13,662 nucleotides of DNA, taken from positions 1 to 13,662 of the forward strand of contig WFSK01000279.1 in the NCBI GenBank assembly GCA_015486095.1, in the 5' to 3' direction. Of the stretch, positions 6,693-13,662 are shown piece after piece. The stretch's first letter is position 1. Each line of letters opens with the position of its first letter. Under the pieces are notes generated by a model. That model was not told the origin of the DNA. It did no database searches and saw nothing but the letters and a program-made list of their open reading frames with translations. The position numbers and the translations under genes were made by a program. The stretch is from Thermotogae bacterium (GTDB lineage Bacteria > Thermotogota > Thermotogae > B3-G13).

Positions 6693-8546
6693 ATGAAGAA
6701 GCTAGTATGGTTGATGATCGCAATTATGGTGGTCTTTGGAGTGATCGGCGTAGCTCAAGAGAAGATAGTGAATTACGCCATGTATTCCGACCTGACCACC
6801 ACAAATATCTGGGCAATGTTAGGTCCAGATGCCACGGTTTGGAATTTCTACCCGACTATGGTAAAGTATGGATCACTGTATTCGCAGAGTGATGTAACAT
6901 ACCAGGTTGTTCCAGGTCTGGCAGATGGTTTTTGGTCACCTCTCAAGAAGGTAACAGAAGATGGGACAACCCTTTATGTAACAACAGTTCATCTACTCAA
7001 GGGCATCAAGTGGAGTGATGGTACACCGTTTACTGCCGATGACGTGGTCTTCAGCTACGAGGTGCCGTTCAAACTCAAGATGCCCGGAAACTGGATGGCA
7101 GCTCTCGATCCATCGGTCTTTGCCAAGATCGAAAAAGTAGACGATTATACTGTGAAGATCTACATACACAAGCCGAGTGGAAAGTTCATCTATGGTGTTC
7201 TCATGTCCGCTATAGTTCAAAAGAAGTACTGGGAACCCATTTATGAAAAGGCATTGAAACAACCCGATCCATCCAAGTATCTGATGTCTTATGGGCCTAC
7301 CATAGATGAGCCGAGCATAGGCTCTTTCAACCTCAGTAAATGGGAAAAAGGAGCATTTGTCCTTTCGAAAGCCGTACCGGACTATGTCTTTTCGGGACAA
7401 CAAGAGATCGAGTACGAGAATGGAGCAGTTCGATACGTTACTCCCAAGCTCAGTATGGATGAGACTTATTACGGTAAAGCCGAGGGAAAGGTTGCCAATA
7501 AATTCATAACCGGTCCCTACGTAGATTCCATCGTCTATCGTATCTATCAGAATCAGTCTGCTGCAGTCCAATCGCTGATGAAAGGTACAGTAGATTTCAT
7601 ATTGAACCCGAATGGATTACAAAAAGGTTTTGCAGATCAACTTAGAAATGCCAACAACGTTGCGGTTACGAGCAATTTTGCCCTTGGCTTCCGCTATATA
7701 GCTTTTAACATGAGACGCTATCCAATGAATTTGAAGGCATTCAGAGTTGCAATAGCATATTTGATCGATAGGAATCTATTGTGCAACAAGATACTGCAAG
7801 GTGTTGCCATACCTCTTGCAACCCCAGTACCTCCTGGCAACAAATTCTGGTATGACTCGAATATCCATCCATATGGAGAGGGTATGACAACTGCACAGAG
7901 ATACCAGGCGGCCATCGATGTGCTAAAGAAGGCTGGATTTACGTGGAAGGTTGAACCAAAGATCGAGAAGGGTAAACTCGTGCAACGCGGTAAGGGACTC
8001 ATAGCTCCAAATGGTAAACCTGTAGAAACGATAGACCTCATGGCTCCATCGGCAGGCTATGACCCATTGCGGGCAACGGCGGCCTTATGGATCTCCAAGT
8101 GGGCGAATGATATAGGTATTCCAATAAGCGCGGATCTGACTTCCTTCAACAACATCGTTAACAAGGTATGGAGTGAGAACTTTAACTACGATATCTATAT
8201 GCTTGGATGGGGAATCACGATCTATCCGGATTATCTCAGAGATTTCTTCTACAGCAAGAATGCAGGACCAGGAGGATTCAACACACCAGGGTATAACAAT
8301 CCGGCATTCGACAAACTTGCCGATGAATTCATAGATCAGACCGATATGAACAAGGCAAAAGAGTTAGGCTACAAGCTCCAAGAGATGCTCGCTGATGAGG
8401 TACCCTACGTGATCCTGTTCACCACGCCTATGCTCGAGGCATATAGGACAGACAGGATTCAATTCGCATACACTAAGACACTCGATGGTATACAGAGTGG
8501 TTATGCAGGGTATGGAGAAATTTCCTACGTTAAGTTGATCAAATAG
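6693..8546 (+). CDS. Family 5 ABC transporter substrate-binding protein (peptide/oligosaccharide type)
   Basis: A 617-residue extracytoplasmic binding protein of the SBP_bac_5 family (DppA/OppA type). Residues 1-21 look like a signal peptide (MKK, hydrophobic core, GVA before Gln22); there is no lipobox cysteine. The family signature falls at 104-122 (GIKWSDGTPFTADDVVFSY). Further family-like stretches include QSLMKGTVDFIL, FRVAIAYLIDRN and YDIYMLGWG in the C-terminal lobe. It is longer than DppA (about 535 residues). AAAGGAGGG ends seven bases before the ATG, and a consensus promoter lies just upstream. In Thermotoga many members of this family bind oligosaccharides rather than peptides. Placement between malE and malF makes a sugar cargo plausible here, but the sequence does not reveal it. 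A stem-loop separates it from the permease genes. Confidence 0.92.
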   Translation: MKKLVWLMIAIMVVFGVIGVAQEKIVNYAMYSDLTTTNIWAMLGPDATVWNFYPTMVKYGSLYSQSDVTYQVVPGLADGFWSPLKKVTEDGTTLYVTTVHLLKGIKWSDGTPFTADDVVFSYEVPFKLKMPGNWMAALDPSVFAKIEKVDDYTVKIYIHKPSGKFIYGVLMSAIVQKKYWEPIYEKALKQPDPSKYLMSYGPTIDEPSIGSFNLSKWEKGAFVLSKAVPDYVFSGQQEIEYENGAVRYVTPKLSMDETYYGKAEGKVANKFITGPYVDSIVYRIYQNQSAAVQSLMKGTVDFILNPNGLQKGFADQLRNANNVAVTSNFALGFRYIAFNMRRYPMNLKAFRVAIAYLIDRNLLCNKILQGVAIPLATPVPPGNKFWYDSNIHPYGEGMTTAQRYQAAIDVLKKAGFTWKVEPKIEKGKLVQRGKGLIAPNGKPVETIDLMAPSAGYDPLRATAALWISKWANDIGIPISADLTSFNNIVNKVWSENFNYDIYMLGWGITIYPDYLRDFFYSKNAGPGGFNTPGYNNPAFDKLADEFIDQTDMNKAKELGYKLQEMLADEVPYVILFTTPMLEAYRTDRIQFAYTKTLDGIQSGYAGYGEISYVKLIK

Positions 8547-8570
8547 GATCATTTAGAAAGAGTGGTTATG

Positions 8571-8605
8571 ACGAGGTCGGGTTTCCATCTTTTTCCCGAC
8601 CTCGT
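8571..8605 (+). terminator. Inter-gene stem-loop, probable attenuator or mRNA stabiliser
   Basis: ACGAGGTCGGG at 8571-8581 and CCCGACCTCGT at 8595-8605 form a perfect 11-base-pair stem with a 13-base loop. What follows (GTTGTTGTT) is not a true T tract, so it is more likely a partial terminator or a 3'-end stabiliser that leaves more binding-protein mRNA than permease mRNA. This arrangement is common in ABC importer operons. Confidence 0.7.
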
Positions 8606-8631
8606 GTTGTTGTTCGTAGAGGAGATATTCG

Positions 8632-9786
8632 ATGGGTAAATATATTGGTAAGCGTCTTTTTCAAATTGTGATCTTATTGGTAATCTACATAGCAGTGGTC
8701 TTTTTCATACTTCATGCGATGCCAGGAGGTATGAAGGCACTCTTCATTTCTAATCCCAGACTGACACCCGAGGCACAGCAGGCGATACTCAAGGCGTTCG
8801 GACTTGATAAACCTCCACTCACACAGTTTTTGATCTACATGAGGAATTCATTTACACTGAATTTCGGAGTATCTTTTTCCCATTATCCGACTCCCGTATG
8901 GGAGATCATAAAAGAGAGGCTCCCGAGAACCGCATTGTTGTTTATTACAGCCACGATCATCTCTTTTTTGATAGGCTTTCATTCTGGAAAGGTACTTGCG
9001 TGGAAAAGAGGCAAGGCAGTCGAATACGTATCGACGATCGGAGGTGTCGTTGCTTATACGATATTCACTCCTGTGTTGGCATTTCTTCTCATCTGGTTTT
9101 TCGGAGCGTATCTACGTCTATTTCCTCTAAATCAATTTCTGAATCCCGATCTATGGGCCAATACATCCTTCAGTTCGCAAGTTATATTCCTCCGCCTTCT
9201 ATTAACCGCAAGTATAATAGGCGCAGTTATTCTCGTTGCCCTTATATTGAGTTACCGTCTTTCCCACAACATCAGATCGAGAAGATTGATATTCTACATT
9301 CCGACTATCTCATCTGTAGTGATAGCCGTTTTCATATGGTGGAAGAGTCCGTACGGGATATATGGAGCTGATATACTGTGGCACATGGTATTACCCGTCG
9401 TGGAGGTAACGATCATATCTTATGCAGGTATAATGCTCGTTATGCGAGACTCGATGCTCGAGACGGTAAAGGAAGATTTCATAACGACGGCCCGCGCAAA
9501 GGGATTACCAGATAGAGTGGTACGCGATAAACATGCCGCACGAACCGCTCTTCTTCCTGTTATCACCAACTTCATCATATCCTTGGGATTCACTTTAAGC
9601 GGTGGTATCATAACTGAAACCCTGTTTTCCTGGCCCGGTATGGGATTGGCTATGTACGAGGCGGTAATATCACATGACTATCCGTTAGCGGCCGGGTGTT
9701 TGATATTCACTGGTATATTCGTACTGTTTGCACATCTCGTGGTGGATATCGTTTACGCCTTTCTTGACCCCAGGATCCGTTATTGA
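8632..9786 (+). CDS. ABC transporter permease, DppB/OppB type
   Basis: A 384-residue inner-membrane permease that would form the channel together with the DppC-type partner encoded next. The ATPase-contacting EAA-like loop is at about 284-309 (FITTARAKGLPDRVVRDKHA onward). TM1 spans about 8-28, followed by the long extracytoplasmic loop typical of DppB, with further hydrophobic segments near 99-119, 134-158, 250-271, 306-326 and 352-376. Two additional hydrophobic stretches at about 183-208 and 217-237 lie between the usual third and fourth segments. They account for a length about 45 residues above E. coli DppB (339). GGAG at 8621-8624 lies seven bases before the ATG. Substrate follows the binding protein and is unknown. 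Confidence 0.91.
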   Translation: MGKYIGKRLFQIVILLVIYIAVVFFILHAMPGGMKALFISNPRLTPEAQQAILKAFGLDKPPLTQFLIYMRNSFTLNFGVSFSHYPTPVWEIIKERLPRTALLFITATIISFLIGFHSGKVLAWKRGKAVEYVSTIGGVVAYTIFTPVLAFLLIWFFGAYLRLFPLNQFLNPDLWANTSFSSQVIFLRLLLTASIIGAVILVALILSYRLSHNIRSRRLIFYIPTISSVVIAVFIWWKSPYGIYGADILWHMVLPVVEVTIISYAGIMLVMRDSMLETVKEDFITTARAKGLPDRVVRDKHAARTALLPVITNFIISLGFTLSGGIITETLFSWPGMGLAMYEAVISHDYPLAAGCLIFTGIFVLFAHLVVDIVYAFLDPRIRY

Positions 9787-9797
9787 GAGGTGATCGA

Positions 9798-10763
9798 ATG
9801 TCTGAATTACAAACCGTAGTGAAAGAACCACTCTGGAAGATAAGGATCAAACTTGCATGGCGTGGGTTCTTAAAGAATTGGAATATATTCAGACAATCTA
9901 AGATAGGTATGTTGGGCTTATGGATCGTTATAGTCTTCGCCATACTTGGATTCGTAGTGTATCCCATACTTGCAGCGACCGTGTGGCGTTCCTCCCTTGC
10001 TGCAACTGTATCTTATGACCCGATCACGGGTTATGATTTTCAAAAGATAAACCCTTCACACCCATCCTTACAACATCCATTGGGTACAGATCCGATAGGA
10101 AGAGATATATTATCACAACTCTTGTATTCTACTCCGAGGGAGTTTATGCTTGGCATCTTTGCAGCCCTCATAACGGTTTTTATAGGTACAACGGTAGGAA
10201 CAGTTGCGGCATATTATGGAGGCATATTGGATACCTTCTTCATGAGGCTTGCGGATCTCATCCTACTATTTCCTATGATCGCCTTTTTGATCGTCTTAAG
10301 TGGTATGATGAAGATAAACATGATCATGCTTGCCCTCATCATAGGTATATTGTCTGGCTTCGGTGGAATCACGATAGTTCTCAGATCTCAGGCCTTAACT
10401 GTGAAAGTTAAGCCCTTCATAGAGTCTGCAAAGGTATCTGGTGCACGATCTTTTTATATAGTTTTCCATCACATCGTTCCCAACGTTATGCCCTTATCTT
10501 TCCTTTATATGATGTTCAGTGTTACAGGGGCCATATTCAGTGAGGCAGTTTTGTCTTTCTTAGGGCTTTTAAACGTGAAGATGTCATGGGGCCTGATGAT
10601 ACACACATCTGAATCCGGTGGTTACCTATTGGGGGCATATATAGGAAGATATTGGTGGCTATGGGTACCAGCTGGACTCGCGATCACGCTGCTCTGTGGC
10701 GCTTTTTACTTCATAGGCCGTGGGTTAGATGAAGTCGTCAACCCAAGGTTGAGGAGAAGATAA
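9798..10763 (+). CDS. ABC transporter permease, DppC/OppC type
   Basis: A 321-residue inner-membrane permease, the partner of the preceding DppB-type protein. It begins with a cytoplasmic N-terminal stretch (1-35) and a first membrane helix (about 37-58). Next comes the family signature HPLGTDPIGRD at 93-103, then five further hydrophobic segments. The EAA-like loop that docks on the ATPases is at about 206-231 (PFIESAKVSGARSFYIVFHH onward). I use ATG 9798 rather than the in-frame TTG at 9783: the latter sits inside the upstream stop region, whereas GAGAGGTGA at 9786-9794 is a well-spaced ribosome-binding site for 9798. Eleven bases separate it from the previous gene, so the two are surely co-transcribed. 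Length and motifs are normal for the family. Confidence 0.92.
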   Translation: MSELQTVVKEPLWKIRIKLAWRGFLKNWNIFRQSKIGMLGLWIVIVFAILGFVVYPILAATVWRSSLAATVSYDPITGYDFQKINPSHPSLQHPLGTDPIGRDILSQLLYSTPREFMLGIFAALITVFIGTTVGTVAAYYGGILDTFFMRLADLILLFPMIAFLIVLSGMMKINMIMLALIIGILSGFGGITIVLRSQALTVKVKPFIESAKVSGARSFYIVFHHIVPNVMPLSFLYMMFSVTGAIFSEAVLSFLGLLNVKMSWGLMIHTSESGGYLLGAYIGRYWWLWVPAGLAITLLCGAFYFIGRGLDEVVNPRLRRR

Positions 10764-10768
10764 TAGTT

Positions 10769-11761
10769 ATGTCTGCTCTGCTTTCAATAGAAGGTCTGAA
10801 AATGTATTACGACACCCAAAAGGGAAGTGTTAAGGCTGTCGATGGAGTATCTTTCCAGTTGAAAAAGGGAGAATCCCTGGGATTGGTTGGAGAATCTGGA
10901 TGTGGTAAGACCTCGGTTGCGATGAGTATAATGAGATTGTTGGCTGAAAACGCACGTATAATATCTGGACATATATATTTCGATGGGAAGGATCTCCTCA
11001 CCCTCTCAGAAAAAGAGATGAATAAGGTCCGATGGAAAGGTATATCGATGATCTTTCAAGCGGCTATGAATTCATTAAATCCTGTGTATAGGGTAGGAGA
11101 TCAGATAATAGAAGCGATAATCACTCATGAACCAGAGGTTACTTTTGAACAAGCGCGGGAAAGAGTTAAGGCGCTTTACGAACTGGTTGGTCTCGATCCT
11201 GGTAGAATGGATCACTATCCTCATGAATACAGTGGGGGTATGAAACAACGAGCGATAATAGCAATGAGTTTAGCTTGCAATCCCCAATTAATAATTGCTG
11301 ATGAGCCCACCACAGCGCTCGATGTTATAGTTCAGGATATGATACTCAGAGAGATGGCAAGGATACAGAAAAAACTCAATATGTCTATGATATATATATC
11401 ACATGACATCGCAGTAATAGCAGAGGTTGCAGAAAAGATCGCCATAATGTATGCTGGAAAGATCGTGGAATTTTCTGATTCTAAAACGATCTTTAAGCAG
11501 CCCCGCCATCCTTATACTATTGGGCTAATGTCTTCTTTTCCATCCATAAGAGGTTCTAAAAAACCTTTGGTAACCATACCTGGAGAACCTCCCAACCTTC
11601 TTAATCCTCCTAAGGGGTGTCGCTTTGCACCGAGATGCCCATTTGCAACCAATGTGTGCTTAGAGAAGGAACCACCGTATAAAGAAATAGATAAGGAACA
11701 TTTCATTGCCTGTTGGCATCCTCAAGGTGTTAAAAGAGGAGCGGAGGATAAAGATGCCTGA
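10769..11761 (+). CDS. ABC transporter ATP-binding protein, DppD/OppD type
   Basis: A 330-residue cytoplasmic ATPase, one half of the heterodimer that powers the DppB/DppC-type channel. Walker A is GESGCGKT (41-48), the Q-loop glutamine is Gln97, the signature is YSGGMKQR (154-161), Walker B is LIIADE (174-179), and the switch histidine is His212. The C-terminal OppD-type extension carries Cys284, Cys290, Cys297 and Cys315. Comparable cysteines bind a [4Fe-4S] cluster in a structurally characterised thermophilic DppD. All catalytic residues are present. The start is five bases after the previous stop; a GAGGAG at 10751-10756 is its likely, somewhat distant, ribosome-binding site. Its last eight bases overlap the start of the next ATPase gene. 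Confidence 0.93.
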   Translation: MSALLSIEGLKMYYDTQKGSVKAVDGVSFQLKKGESLGLVGESGCGKTSVAMSIMRLLAENARIISGHIYFDGKDLLTLSEKEMNKVRWKGISMIFQAAMNSLNPVYRVGDQIIEAIITHEPEVTFEQARERVKALYELVGLDPGRMDHYPHEYSGGMKQRAIIAMSLACNPQLIIADEPTTALDVIVQDMILREMARIQKKLNMSMIYISHDIAVIAEVAEKIAIMYAGKIVEFSDSKTIFKQPRHPYTIGLMSSFPSIRGSKKPLVTIPGEPPNLLNPPKGCRFAPRCPFATNVCLEKEPPYKEIDKEHFIACWHPQGVKRGAEDKDA

Positions 11762-12788
11762 ATTCATCGAAATGAAGAAAATAGATAAAGGTAGAGCGAG
11801 TACTGTTGGAACTGTAGTGAAGGTTGAACATTTAAAGAAATTTTTTGCGGTAAGGAAAGGAATCTTTTCGAGAGAAGTACATTTCGTTCATGCCGTTGAT
11901 GATGTGAGCTTTGAGATAAAACGAGGTGGTGTTTTAGCCCTCGTTGGGGAATCTGGATGTGGTAAGACTACTACGGGAAAGACACTCGTAAGATTATACG
12001 AACCCACAGGTGGGAAGATAGAATTCCTGAATAAAGATATATCGAAACTCAGGACTAATGCTGATAGAATGTGGTTTCACAGAAAGAGTCAAATCATCTT
12101 TCAGGATCCTTATGAATCTCTCAATCCAAGAATGACTATCTTTGACATAGTGGTTGAACCGATGTCTGTCCAGGGAATAGGAAATATAAAAGAAAGAGAA
12201 GAGGCAGTTGCGGATATCCTTCAAAGGGTTGGTATCGCTCCTCCAGAGACCTTTATGTGGAGATATCCTCATGAACTGAGTGGTGGACAGAGACAGCGGG
12301 TTGCAATAGCGAGGGCTCTCATACTGAAACCCGAATTCGTTGTAGCGGATGAACCAACTTCTATGCTGGACGTTTCCATAAGAACTCAGGTGATGAAATT
12401 GATGCTTGACCTCATAAATGAAATGGATATGAGCTTTCTTTACATAACCCATGATCTATCTGTGGCACGTTATATGGCAGATCATATCGCTGTGCTATAT
12501 CTTGGAAAGATCGTCGAAATGGGGGAGATCGAAGAAGTACTTCAACATCCTCTACATCCATATACTCAGGCACTCATTTCAGCTGTTCCAGTTCCAGATC
12601 CAGAGTTTCAGAGAGAGATGCCGAAGATAAAAGGTGGCGTTAGTAAACCTATAGATCCACCCGATCGGTGTAGGTTCTATGAAAGATGCCCCTATGCTAT
12701 GGAAGTGTGTAAAGGGACTTGTCCCCCCTTGATAGATGTTGGAAATGACCATAAAGTGGCTTGCTATCTATACAATAAAAATGGATAA
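11754..12788 (+). CDS. ABC transporter ATP-binding protein, DppF/OppF type
   Basis: A 344-residue cytoplasmic ATPase, the second half of the ATPase pair. Walker A is GESGCGKT (65-72), Gln117 is in the Q-loop, the signature is LSGGQRQR (175-182), Walker B is FVVADE (195-200), and the switch histidine is His233. A C-terminal extension has Cys306, Cys312, Cys319, Cys323 and Cys337, consistent with the iron-sulfur-binding tail described for DppD-type proteins. The real start is ATG 11754, with GGAGG at 11743-11747 six bases before it; a longer reading from TTG 11706 would lie wholly inside the preceding gene and adds non-homologous residues. The start overlaps the DppD-type gene by eight bases, indicating translational coupling. 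The next gene is malF, 36 bases on, without an obvious terminator. Confidence 0.93.
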   Translation: MPEFIEMKKIDKGRASTVGTVVKVEHLKKFFAVRKGIFSREVHFVHAVDDVSFEIKRGGVLALVGESGCGKTTTGKTLVRLYEPTGGKIEFLNKDISKLRTNADRMWFHRKSQIIFQDPYESLNPRMTIFDIVVEPMSVQGIGNIKEREEAVADILQRVGIAPPETFMWRYPHELSGGQRQRVAIARALILKPEFVVADEPTSMLDVSIRTQVMKLMLDLINEMDMSFLYITHDLSVARYMADHIAVLYLGKIVEMGEIEEVLQHPLHPYTQALISAVPVPDPEFQREMPKIKGGVSKPIDPPDRCRFYERCPYAMEVCKGTCPPLIDVGNDHKVACYLYNKNG

Positions 12789-12824
12789 GATGTATGAAAA
12801 TTATATGATTCAGGTGATAATGAG

Positions 12825-13662
12825 ATGAAAAAATTGATCGGTAGGATCGTGATCTGGATATCACTCGCTCTCTTCAATGCCGTTGGTTTCTGGTCTATAA
12901 CTCAGCTATTCATGCAGGGAAACTATTCCTTAGGTGTCATAATGGGAATAGTGCTGGCAACAGTGGATTTCATCACGTTTTCCAAAAAAATGTATCCTTA
13001 TCGTTACACTATTCCTCTTCTCGTAGTCTTGCTCGTACTCTCGATATATCCTATGTATTACACCGTAGAGATCGCATTCACGAATTATGGTACAGGTCAT
13101 CTCTTCACGCATAAACAGGCACGCAATCTGATCCTATCCAATTACTTCTATATTCCTCCCAATCCCGTTACCTATAACTACAGTCTCTTCGTTAGATATA
13201 TCGATGACAGACCATCGAGGGATTTTTATATAATCTTTTCGGATCCGAAGACGAACAAGCAATTCATCGCTTTTAAGCCTATTCTCAAGAGCACTTCTAA
13301 GACTGCTCAGAAGGTATTCGAAGGAAGATTCTTCGAGATCTCTGGAGATTCAATAAGGGCGAAAGGTAAGCGTATAGAATTCGTAAAAGGTACTAACGGG
13401 AAGATCTCCCGATTGCTTATCTCCGATAAAACAGGAAAGGTGGAATACAGGTATTTCTTCGATTACTACGACCCTACCACTTTTAAAAATCGAAGATTCT
13501 TCATAAAGGATCTCTACATGCCCATTCTTAGGTATTCGCAATTCGTAGATGATAAAGGTAATATGGTCAGATACAACATATCTTATGGCTTGGGTAAGAT
13601 GGTATCGGCAAGAAGAAAATATGTCCACCGTGTCAAGCATCCAACAGGTAAACCTCCGATCG
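12825..13662 (+). CDS. malF: Maltose/maltodextrin ABC transporter permease MalF (N-terminal part, runs off window)
   Basis: The first 279 residues of a permease, open to the window edge. Three membrane segments are visible at about 7-29, 34-52 and 61-79. They are followed by YTVEIAFTNYGTGHL (79-93), which closely matches the FTNY segment after the third helix of E. coli MalF. From residue 94 to the edge there is no membrane helix; this is the large extracytoplasmic domain that precedes the transport core. It already exceeds the roughly 180-residue P2 loop of E. coli MalF, in keeping with the enlarged MalF proteins of Thermotoga. AGGTGA at 12812-12817 is a suitable ribosome-binding site. It follows the DppF-type ATPase closely and is probably read from the same transcript. 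malG is expected downstream, and the cognate ATPase is not in the window. Confidence 0.9.
   Translation, partial: MKKLIGRIVIWISLALFNAVGFWSITQLFMQGNYSLGVIMGIVLATVDFITFSKKMYPYRYTIPLLVVLLVLSIYPMYYTVEIAFTNYGTGHLFTHKQARNLILSNYFYIPPNPVTYNYSLFVRYIDDRPSRDFYIIFSDPKTNKQFIAFKPILKSTSKTAQKVFEGRFFEISGDSIRAKGKRIEFVKGTNGKISRLLISDKTGKVEYRYFFDYYDPTTFKNRRFFIKDLYMPILRYSQFVDDKGNMVRYNISYGLGKMVSARRKYVHRVKHPTGKPPI

Noticed and set aside
6623..6892. An 89-codon + strand frame overlapping the start of the binding protein.
   Set aside because: It is out of frame with the clear signal-peptide-bearing gene, begins within the promoter, and its translation is unlike any family I know.
6993..7571. A 192-codon open frame on the - strand.
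   Set aside because: It lies wholly inside the binding-protein gene, has no recognisable domain and no ribosome-binding site, and looks like a codon-usage shadow. The same reasoning removes the long antisense frames at 644-1099 and 11994-12452.
9783..9797. A TTG start for the DppC-type permease.
   Set aside because: It overlaps the stop codon of the previous gene and would encode the ribosome-binding site used by ATG 9798.
11706..11753. A longer N-terminus for the DppF-type ATPase starting at TTG 11706.
   Set aside because: It would lie entirely within the preceding gene and has a poorer start context; ATG 11754 has a well-placed GGAGG.
12790..12828. A 12-codon frame between the DppF-type ATPase and malF, overlapping the malF ATG.
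   Set aside because: It is very short, has no convincing ribosome-binding site, and gaps of this size often contain such frames by chance.

Overview
The window looks like chromosomal DNA of a bacterium in or near the Thermotogota, probably thermophilic. The MalE and MalF proteins resemble Thermotoga maltodextrin transporters. Arginine is mostly AGA/AGG and isoleucine often ATA, solute-binding proteins have plain signal peptides rather than lipoboxes, and there is a cyclic 2,3-diphosphoglycerate synthetase-type GTPase. This is recall of protein families; genus and species cannot be named from the window. No rRNA, tRNA, CRISPR array, insertion sequence or phage gene was seen.

Region 1 (1-2979, + strand) is the tail of a sugar-catabolic operon that begins upstream: a D-lyxose isomerase-type cupin, a possible hidden 47-residue ORF, an FGGY sugar kinase and a class I (DhnA/FbaB/LsrF-type) aldolase. 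Together they suggest aldose to ketose to ketose phosphate to triose phosphate plus a short aldehyde. Region 2 (2954-3691, - strand) is a HAD-family hydrolase converging on the aldolase with a 26-base overlap. Its divergent upstream region leads into region 3 (3915-5237), the cyclic 2,3-diphosphoglycerate synthetase-like gene, which ends in a strong intrinsic terminator.

Region 4 (5360-13662) is two interleaved ABC importers. malE is a single gene closed by its own terminator. A textbook TTGACA-17 bp-TATAAT promoter then drives an oligopeptide/oligosaccharide-type importer: a family 5 binding protein, an inter-gene stem-loop, two permeases and two ATPases. malF follows 36 bases after the second ATPase with no visible terminator or promoter between, and runs off the window. 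The five-gene importer therefore sits between malE and malF, which suggests its cargo is a saccharide or that its expression is tied to maltodextrin uptake; this is inference.

No clearly new defence or mobile system was found. The best candidates for a second look are the split mal locus, the hidden small ORF between isomerase and kinase, the permease with two apparent extra membrane segments, and the sugar pathway with its unassigned substrate. Four gene starts were placed downstream of the longest open frame on ribosome-binding-site and family evidence.
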